A DNA stretch of 64,000 nucleotides from Ustilaginoidea virens (taxonomy: Eukaryota; Ascomycota; Sordariomycetes; Hypocreales; Clavicipitaceae): the NCBI RefSeq assembly GCF_000687475.1, contig NC_057316.1:496001-560000 (forward strand). Reading direction: 5' to 3'. The translations under genes were made by a program, and so were the position numbers. The notes beneath the pieces were generated by a model. It was not told the DNA's origin and did no database searches. It was given only the letters and a program-made list of their open reading frames with translations. Below, piece after piece: positions 56,601 through 64,000 of this stretch; position 1 is the first letter of the stretch; every line of letters starts with the position of its first letter.

Positions 56601-59370
56601 TATATGAGCGTGTGTGTGTATGTATGTGCGGCGTGTGCGATTTCCAAGCCGTTGTTGCTTCATAAAAAATGGCCTCTGTGGAATCAGTCAGTTCCACGGC
56701 TGGATTTTCCTCAACAACCGTCACAAGTAGCAGCGTTTGTTTGGGTTTTCCTGATCGATGCTCGTTGGACTTTGAATTTCAGCTCGATAGTTGCTGTCTT
56801 TGCAGAACCTACGTCACTGTCACTGGCGACCGAGCCATGTCTGTCCACACAAACAGTGAATAGTTGGCCCCCATGTGTACATTCGCTCATCACTGTTTCA
56901 TCCTGGGTAGATACCCACCGCGGGACCAGCTTGCAAGTTGCTCCTTGCGAAGATGGGCATCACTTGTTAACAGCTTCGATCATGCATGTCGCAGAAAGCC
57001 TCCTTCACAGGTTGGCACCGTGTCAGGCTGTAGATATTGGACGGTTTGGACACACGGGTCCTGGGTGCAGTCCCAACTTCCCAGTCAGACACGGAGCTCC
57101 CGCCATCCATCCTTTTCCAGAGGCACATGAGAAAAGCATTCTGACATTATGGCTTTTACTACCAGCCCCAGACTGCGGGAACGCAACAGTTCGTCCTATG
57201 GATTCCCGATGGCCACATGGCAAATTCCGCTGGCTGCGACAGCAATGCGAATAATGCCAGCCCTTGTTGGCGAAGCCTGAAGCGATGAGCTCAGCTTCGA
57301 ACCGTGCTCCCCAAGCTGGGACTGTGACCTGGATCCCGAACCATGGTGTCGCTCAGAGTCTGCGGTGTTTTGATACTTTTTTTTCTTCTTTTTTTTTTCT
57401 TCCCCCGATGGCACACACCGTGGGATGTGAGTTGCGGGCAAGAAAGAGCTTTCTTTTTATTTTTTTTCTCGGAGAGGAAACAGAATGACAGGCGAGTGAT
57501 GCTCGCCTAGAGTCACCTGGCTGTAAGTTCTTTTGGGAGGATATTATGCGAGGGTAATTGCTTGCTCCAGAGTCCAGCCCTCCTCACAAGCCCGATTTGC
57601 TTTTACCTTTGTTTCTCCGACGTCAGTTTACGTTTTGCCAAGCGCCTCGCTGATATTCATTGAGCGGGAAAATGCTGGCGCGGGTGGAAACTCAAAATTT
57701 TCCGAGCAGCACTTTCGTCCATTTCGAAGCGGGAAAATCAACCCGCCTCTATAATTCCGGTATTCCAGTTTTATGGAACTGCGTGCTCGGCAGGGGCAGG
57801 CACGCACGCACGTCGGTTCGCGGTGGAAATGACACCTCACACCCCATCCCCAACACGACACGACACGACACGACACAAAGTGCCTGGGCATGAAGAACCA
57901 TCATAAGAGGAACTGTTGTCCCCGAGAGCTGGTGCGGTTGCACAGCATTGAGCTCCACGCGAGAAACCGGAGTTTTCTCACGCTTTGCTATGTACCGAGT
58001 TACTGGCGGATCATTGCTGGTGCTCCCCTCGTGGCCGCCGCTCATGTGGCAAGAGGCATCGCATCCGTCAGGTCCAAAGGCATCGGCGACCCAGCCCGCC
58101 AGATGTGAAAGCGAGCCCGCGTCCAGGCGCAAAAGGCTCTGCAGGGGGGGCGGAAAGAAGAAAGAAGAAACGATCAAAGACGACGATCAACACGTCGCAG
58201 TAGGTCGGGGACCCCGCTGGGAAACCCAACTTGACGCGAAGAAAAAGTAGCCGTGCTTGGCTGTCCGCAGAAAATCGACATATGCGCGTCCAGCATTTGA
58301 TTGAATGGAGGAGGTTTGGACAAACGTCCCGTCGCAGGCAGACTCGTTTGATGGTTCGAGTCGAGTCTGCCTGGATGCAGAGCGCAGGGACTCTTTGGTT
58401 GCTACTCGGAAACCGTCGTGGGAAGCTCAGGATAATACGCCAGGCGGAAGCAGAGATGCTCTGGCCCTGCGCGGCAGTTCGTCAAGTTTCTTCGCTCCAT
58501 CTGGACGGATCTTTTGGGGCGCGCCCCTCCCCCCCCCCCCCTACACTCTCCCCCGGTCTAGCCTCAAAGGTCGCAGACGCGGAACAGCAGGTCCAGATCC
58601 GAGGTGGGTTTTCCCAAACAGCCTGGCCCATTTAGGCAACGCTCGGCGCCGGATCACAAGCGTTCCATGCGGAGCTGGGCGGTTCACGAGGTTCGGCGTG
58701 TCCCATCTCGGTAGACTGGGGGCGGCTTTCCAAGCTGCCTGGCCCAAAGCGGAAGGCTCTGGCGAGGGAAGCCGTCGCCGTCGCCCTTGATCGGGTAGTC
58801 GTCGCCGATGGACCCGCCTCTCAGGAACTGCTTCACGCATGCAAGTGTCATGACGAAGCGAAGTGGTTAGGGTACGGGACAACACACCAGCACGAGCGTT
58901 TTGGGCGAGGCCAAGACGGGGCCTACACGTCATTATATATCTCCAAAAGCAGACGTGCTTAACTTGCCGTGCGGCTTTACCGAACTGGCCGCGGGATACT
59001 TAAGGGTTCAACTGGACCGGTCTGTTGCGTGTCGAGTCGCCATCACCATCACCGCTCCCGAGTTTAAACCACTCGTCCCAGAACCTCCCTTTGTCTCTTG
59101 TTTCTTTGAACCGCCGCTGGTGGTGTTCCAGATCGCGCCGGCTTGCCAGCGTCGCAGATACTTGGCCAACATAGCTCCCTCCCGTATTTGGTGCTTCCGG
59201 CTCTCAAAGAGTCATCTATGCTCGTTTTGCCTTGCCTGACGCATTTCTTTTTTTTTTTCTTGCTGTAAATCCCGGGCTCCAATACACACACACCTACTTG
59301 CCCGGCGTGCATTGGAGAGTCGCCCTTGCCTTGAATCGGCATCGTCGCAAAACGCACACATCAGTTACAC
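53638..59370. promoter_or_regulatory. 5.7-kb divergent region between the ABC transporter and MIOX genes
   Basis: It contains promoters of both divergent genes. No other gene is supported. Repeats: GGGCGGTT units (54204-54232), a GGTAGGTACC cluster (54234-54278), CAGGGGTG units (54717-54753), a 7-bp CGACACT array (55366-55395), CACGA units (57852-57876) and a C run (58528-58541). A TATATA-like word sits at about 58932-58941. Confidence 0.5.
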
Positions 59371-60297
59371 ATGGCTCCTTCAGCAATCGCCGAGTACCCT
59401 GCGGCACGGGACGCTGTCCAGGTCCTGGAGCACGTCTCCGACGCCATCGACGATGTGAACTGCATCAAGTACGACACCAAGTCAAAGTTCGACACGGGCA
59501 AAGACAAGACGCAGTTCCGTCAGTACCAAGACGCGTGCGAGAGGGTCAAGACGTTCTACAGGGAGCAGCACGAGAAGCAGACAGTCGCCTACAACCTCGC
59601 TGCGCGAAACCGATTCAGGAGCGCCTCGAGAGTCCGGCCGGAAATGACGATATGGCAAGCAATGGAGAAACTGAACACGCTGGTGGACGAGTCGGACCCC
59701 GACACCACCCTTTCCCAGATCGAGCATCTCTTGCAGTCGGCCGAGGCGATTCGGCGCGACGGCAAGCCTCGCTGGATGCAGCTGACGGGGCTCATCCACG
59801 ACCTCGGAAAGTTGATGCTCTTCTTCCCGGAGCTCGAGGCCCAGGGCCAGTGGGACGTGGTCGGCGACACGTTCCCCGTGGGATGCGCCTTTGACAAGCG
59901 CATCATCCTGCCCGACACCTTTGCCGGCAACCCCGACACCAAGGATCCCATCTACAGCTCCAAGTTCGGCATCTACGCCCCTGGCTGTGGGCTTGACAAC
60001 GTCATGCTCAGCTGGGGCCATGACGAGTACCTGTATCACGTCGTAAAGGACCAGTCAACGCTCCCCGACGAAGCTCTTGCCATGATTCGTTACCATTCCT
60101 TCTACCCGTGGCACCGGGAGGGCGCATACCACGAGCTCATGTGCACCAAGGACCATGCTATGCTGCAGGCCGTCCGGGCCTTTAATCCGTACGATCTGTA
60201 CAGCAAAAGTGACGACGTGCCGTCAGTGGAGGAGCTGAAGCCTTACTATATGGAGCTTATCGACGAGTTCTTTCCTCAAAGGGTAGTAAAATGGTGA
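59371..60297 (+). CDS. MIOX: myo-Inositol oxygenase
   Basis: Di-iron oxygenase that converts myo-inositol and oxygen to D-glucuronate; cytosolic. Single exon, 308 aa, close to the animal and fungal length. Ligands expected from the mouse enzyme are present: H119 (IEHLLQSAEAIR), H143 and D144 (GLIHDLGK), H217 (SWGHDEYLY), H242 (IRYHSFYPWH) and D275 (FNPYDLYSKSDD). The C-terminus ELIDEFFPQRVVKW matches the conserved family end. The start gives MAPSAIAEYPAARDAV. No other inositol-catabolism gene is adjacent. Confidence 0.96.
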   Translation: MAPSAIAEYPAARDAVQVLEHVSDAIDDVNCIKYDTKSKFDTGKDKTQFRQYQDACERVKTFYREQHEKQTVAYNLAARNRFRSASRVRPEMTIWQAMEKLNTLVDESDPDTTLSQIEHLLQSAEAIRRDGKPRWMQLTGLIHDLGKLMLFFPELEAQGQWDVVGDTFPVGCAFDKRIILPDTFAGNPDTKDPIYSSKFGIYAPGCGLDNVMLSWGHDEYLYHVVKDQSTLPDEALAMIRYHSFYPWHREGAYHELMCTKDHAMLQAVRAFNPYDLYSKSDDVPSVEELKPYYMELIDEFFPQRVVKW

Positions 60298-60837
60298 TGC
60301 GAGAGAGGAGCGATCGGCTGTTTTATGTTTCCAGTTTGCAAAGTTTTGTCTGTCTCCTACTTGGCCGGAGAAATTTGGCTTTCATTTCGTCGCTGGATGG
60401 GACAATCAGTCATGGATTTTTATGAGCGTGCAAATGCGGCTTGGCAGTTAGCCATGTGTCATTTTTCGAGGGATAATTTTCGGTGGATCTCCGCAGTTGC
60501 ACGACCTTTGAATGCTATAGCATCAAGGGAGTTTGGTTAAAGTCGCACTGGTTGAGTTCAGGACGCGAGGTGCGTGTGCAATTGTGATTGACTAGGTGTT
60601 GTTGAAATATTATATTTATTCCTTGTGACTTTTGTCTTCCGACCGAAGATTCCCCGTGTGGCATGACGGCCTTCATTTGGTGGGGGGGCAGGATGGGGGG
60701 GTTCCATCATCGTGGTTGGCGCTTGCCCAAAGACTTCCCACCAGACATCTTCCTAACACTGCCTTTGCAACGGCAAAGTACTGCAAGCCTCGGTCAATCT
60801 TGCGATTCCCTCTCTGCAGGCCGTTTGAAAAATCGAC
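60298..60837. other. Short intergenic between MIOX and the Dap1-like gene
   Basis: It holds the 3' flank of MIOX and the promoter of the next gene in tandem. A G-rich stretch (60680-60700) and AT-rich sequence near 60605-60625 are the only notable parts. Confidence 0.6.
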
Positions 60838-61536
60838 ATGGAGTACGTCGAGCATCGAGTGGTCCAAGAGGCTGCCAGAGAAGCCGCTAGGTACGGTTGC
60901 CTCAGCCCGCAGACCACTGTCCCCCATCCAACCACCGTCTCCTTTCCTCCGACACACACGACCAAGACCCTTCCTCCCTTCGGGGCTTGTTGCACGGACC
61001 GTCCGATCGTTGGCTGATGATGCCGCTCCCGAATCAGTTCCGACACGCCTTTCACTCCGCTCAACTTCATCCTTCTCGGCGTCCTCTTGTACACGGCCTA
61101 CTCGACCTTTTCCGCGTCCGACACCGCGCCAACTATCCCTCGCCGTCCGCCACCCAAGGTCTTCCGCACGTATACCCCCCGGACTTTGCTCCCGTTCAGC
61201 GGGGAGGACGGAGGCCCCATCTACTTCGCAGTCCGCGGCCGAGTGTTCGACGTCAGCAATGGGCGCAGCTTCTACGGACCAGGAGGGCCGTACGCCAATT
61301 TCGCGGGACGCGATGCCAGCCGAGGTCTTGCGTGCCACAGTTTCGATGCCGACATGCTGACCGAGGACCTGGATGGTCCGCTTGATGCGCTTGACGACTT
61401 GGGGCCCAGCGAGATGGAAGCCCTGGAGGGATGGGAGGAGACCTTTTTGGGCAAGTATGACCTCGTGGGCAAGTTGGTGTCTGTGGCAGATTATTCCGCT
61501 GCAAAAGGTGCCGAGGGTGCCGAGGGTGCGCAGTAG
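60838..61536 (+). CDS. DAP1: Dap1/PGRMC-like haem-binding membrane protein
   Basis: Cytochrome-b5-like MAPR protein that binds haem and, in yeasts and animals, supports sterol-synthesis P450s such as Cyp51. Exons 60838-60890 and 61038-61536 (147-nt intron) give 183 aa. Splicing joins VVQEAAREAA to SSDTPFTPLNFILLGVLLYTAY, which provides the single N-terminal membrane anchor (about 24-42). The haem domain then reads RTYTPRTLLPFSGEDGGPIY, AVRGRVFDVSNGRSFYGPGG, PYANFAGRDASRGLA, with the Tyr residues of FYGPGGPY as haem ligand candidates. It ends EGWEETFLGKYDLVGKLV plus a GAE repeat tail (three GAEGAEGA-type units). The first exon encodes just 17 complete codons and is inferred from frame and splice sites. 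Confidence 0.88.
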
Positions 61537-62138
61537 CTTGCAGTCTTCTTGCGAAAACTCAAACGTCTTTGCTTGAATCCGTGATCACTGAATTTTTGGG
61601 ACAATATCCCTCCCTGTAAATAAACACTTGCTCCCATCATTAATTATGAAAGGACTGTGACTCTTGTAATTCCGAATATGGCCAAGGACGACGACTGTGT
61701 CTTCTTTATACATCTGCATGCTCGAAATAATTGAGCAACACACGATTTTCTTCCAAAACATTCAAAGTGGACTTGCCGAAATAAATAACAGGTAATGAGA
61801 ATAAAAATAGTCTGATTCAGAACCGAAAGTATCCCAACACCATGCAATGCCTATTCATACCTGCAACAAATGAAACAGTCTTAATAATAGTACAGAACGC
61901 AGAATCTCTTTCCCTCCTCAAATGCATAATAGCTTGCATTTCGCATAGCTCAGAGCTTTTAAAAAAAAACATACCTGAGAAAAGAAAACTTATCCAGCAT
62001 ATTGTTCCCTCCTCTTTCTCTTCGTTCCCTCTGCCCCTTCCCCCGCCTCGTCTTTTCTTCTCTTTTCTCACTATCCAAGAAAAGAAAGGGCAGAAACGCA
62101 ACTGGAATCGCAAATGAGTTGCTCTCTCCAGAGCGCAT
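61537..62138. other. Intergenic between convergent Dap1-like and TfR-like genes
   Basis: AT-richer than the rest of the window, as expected for two facing 3' untranslated regions; contains an A9 run near 61961 and C/T-rich DNA near 62005-62070. No gene is recognised. Confidence 0.65.
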
Positions 62139-64000
62139 CTAAGGAGCGCCTAATTGCAAGACAGTCGCCGCTTGTCGTAATATGCCCGCAGTTTTGGTCG
62201 TGATGAGCTTTGCCAATTCCCAATCGCCAACTTCGACGGTGTCTCGGATTGCTGGGAAGTATGCAACATCAAATGTTGACCACTTCTGAGGGCCAAACGC
62301 AACGTGCTTGAACTGAGTGCGGTTCGGAATCTATCGGAAGAGTCAGACAACCAAGGCAACAATAACAATTTAGAGCAATCATGCATGAAGAACTTACACC
62401 GCCGCCGAATTCCAGGTCTAGGAGCGAAGCTTCAAACGCAGCCATCTTGTCGTTGTACAGGAGACGTTGTTGTCCGAGGTTGTTTGCTTCGAAACCATTA
62501 CTGAGGACCATTGCCCGATCCCACTCCAGTTCCCATTTCTCAAACTCTTCGGCATTGCTCTTGACCAACTCGATGGCATCCTTCAATTCCCCAAAAGGAA
62601 TCTTTGACGCTTCCTCCTTGGCTCCCTTCTGCTCATGTATCCAGGCTTCCAGATCGTGAGCCCAATGGCCCAACCTTCTCGCATATCCAACAAGGTCAAA
62701 GGGCAAAATAGCTCGGTCTGCTAGGTCCAGCACTAACAATCCAATGACTTGCCCCATGAGCCCGTGGTAGACAAAGTTTGGGTCTATTACCTGCTCGACC
62801 AAGTTGAAATTGTCGTAGCTCGAGCCGTAAAGAACAGGATTACCTGCAAACTGAAGGTCTATAGAGCTTGTGCCGGCAACGTGTTGAAATGGAACAAAAT
62901 CACTACCTCCTCCAACGCCGTCTAGTTTGGCTTGCCGAGCGTCCCACTGTTGTTTTATAGTCGCATTGCCGTTTGGGTCCATCACTCGTTCCATAGCCCG
63001 GATCAATGCGCGTTCCAAAATCGGCGATCCAGTGGCCTTGAACTCGGTCCCGGAAACAGCATCGTCTAAATTGATGTAAGCGTAGGCATTGGCTCGTAGT
63101 GCTCTGGAATCGATGAATTCCTCGACATATTCGGTGGATCCAATCGTGTTAAACTCCGCAGCATCCCACGACATGAACTCAATCGTACGTAGTGGGCGCC
63201 ATCCTCGACTTAGCAGGCTACCGAAAACGCGAGCTAGCTCAATCATGACGGCCGTTCCAGAATGAGGCTGCGTTGCGCCAAAGGCAAAGGTGTCTCGGTG
63301 ATTCCCAATGATGATCGACTTGCTCGATTGTTCCATCCCCTCAATCCTACCATAGACGTTCCAGATCCGTTGGCGTTCCACTTCGTCTTGTTCGTTCTGC
63401 AGACGAACGATAGGTGACGCTTTGTCTCCGGTCCACCACTCGTCCATTTCTTGTGCGCTTCCTTTCCACTCCTCTGGGACTTTCTGCCCATGGCCCTTCA
63501 GGTGCTGCAGCAAAATCTTAGCGTCCCTCCAAGCAAGTGGAAGGCTCGGGATTTTCACTAATCCAGATGCATCCTCAATGTTTACCCTTTGATTCTTCTT
63601 CTTGCTCTCCCATCCAGGAGTTAGCACATCACCCATGACCCAACCTCTCAGGCTCACTGAGCCACGACGCACACCATCTTCAGGCATAAATCGTCCCTTT
63701 GGTGCAGGGTTCCCTTTGATAAAACCATCATCCGATGGGTCGCTGTAAATTAAGCATCCAGAAAATCCCGCCAGCTCTGCTGCTTTGACCCTGAGCCCGT
63801 CATCCCGTTGGGAGCCATTGTACCGTACTAGAGCAACAGCTCCAGTTGTATCAATTCCGCTGTCCTTGAGTTTCTGAAAGTCTTCTCTAGACCCGTAATT
63901 TGCGTATATGAGCGGACCTTTTACATCCCCCGACTTGGAAAGACCGTGAAAAGAATACGTCTGCCGCCCTGCCGTCTCTCCGCCGCGCTCTTCCTCGTCC
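62139..64000 (-). CDS. Transferrin-receptor/Tre1-like PA-M28 protein, probably inactive as a peptidase (5' end outside window)
   Basis: Exons from beyond 64000 to 62398 and 62330-62139 (67-nt intron); 597 residues are visible and the N-terminus is missing. The first about 120 visible residues form a protease-associated domain (GPLIYANYGSREDFQKLKDSGI..GAVALVRYNG..KAAELAGFSGCLIYSDP). An M28 fold follows (IIGNHRDTFAFGATQPHSG, RTIEFMSWDAAEFNTIGSTE, AYINLDDAVSG) and then a helical dimerisation-like C-terminal domain. Compared with human glutamate carboxypeptidase II, the bridging Asp387 is Gln (visible residue 244), catalytic Glu424 is Ala (281) and zinc ligand His553 is Gly (392). His377, Glu425 and Asp453 positions are kept. 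This resembles yeast Tre1/Tre2 and transferrin receptors, which are non-catalytic. Role in membrane-protein sorting is inferred. Confidence 0.85.

Noticed and set aside
1..64000. tRNA or rRNA genes
   Set aside because: I looked for B-box-like GGTTCGANNCC words (for example near 50310 and 58355) but none had a matching T-stem, A-box and acceptor stem.
1..64000. Autonomous transposons or AT-rich RIP islands
   Set aside because: No transposase, integrase or reverse-transcriptase motif was seen in any frame, and no extended AT-rich block occurs; only the small dispersed repeat was found.

Overview
The window is nuclear DNA of a filamentous ascomycete. The evidence is short GT..AG introns with CTGAC/CTAAC-type branch sites, mono- to six-exon genes, CT-rich leaders, fungal-specific families (CE5 cutinase, Hmt1-type ABC half-transporter, a Neurospora-type metallothionein, Dap1, fungal ILV2) and no operons. 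GC-rich codon use and the intergenic TACTCCGTA and GGTAGGTACC words suggest Sordariomycetes, probably Hypocreales; that placement is an inference. Gene density is low: 16 intact or nearly intact genes and one gene relic in 64 kb. The long intergenic stretches are full of homopolymers and microsatellites. I found no rRNA, tRNA, transposase or reverse transcriptase.

Left part (0-17 kb): ACC deaminase (-) is divergent from a small EthD-family protein (+). Then come RNA polymerase I subunit RPA12 (+), a secreted, probably GPI-anchored CE5 cutinase-like esterase (-), a 14-TM-type MFS exporter (+), a frameshifted N-terminal relic of a CaiB/BaiF CoA-transferase (+), and the mitochondrial acetolactate synthase catalytic subunit ILV2 (-, five exons).

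Middle (17-44 kb): two related C2H2 zinc-finger genes lie on the same strand 7.5 kb apart. A 7.7-kb stretch with no recognised gene follows, then galactokinase (-), an unrecognised 252-aa protein (+), and a 26-residue copper-metallothionein gene split by a 57-nt intron, too short for ordinary ORF calling.

Right part (44-64 kb): a RING-CH membrane ubiquitin ligase (+), the TPR co-chaperone Sgt2 (+, with an exon consisting of the ATG only), an Hmt1-type ABC half-transporter (-, six exons), myo-inositol oxygenase (+), the haem-binding Dap1/PGRMC-like protein (+), and the 3' part of a transferrin-receptor/Tre1-like PA-M28 protein whose metal-binding residues are largely replaced (-, runs off the right edge).

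The genes do not form an obvious biosynthetic cluster. The only possible functional theme is metal handling in the right third (metallothionein, Hmt1-like transporter, Tre1-like protein), and chance proximity is a fair alternative. The most notable observations are the split metallothionein, the degenerate peptidase, a roughly 80-bp dispersed repeat with three copies in the same orientation, the CaiB relic, and the ATG-only exon of Sgt2. I see no convincing new multi-gene system. All gene models were spliced by eye and need transcript support.
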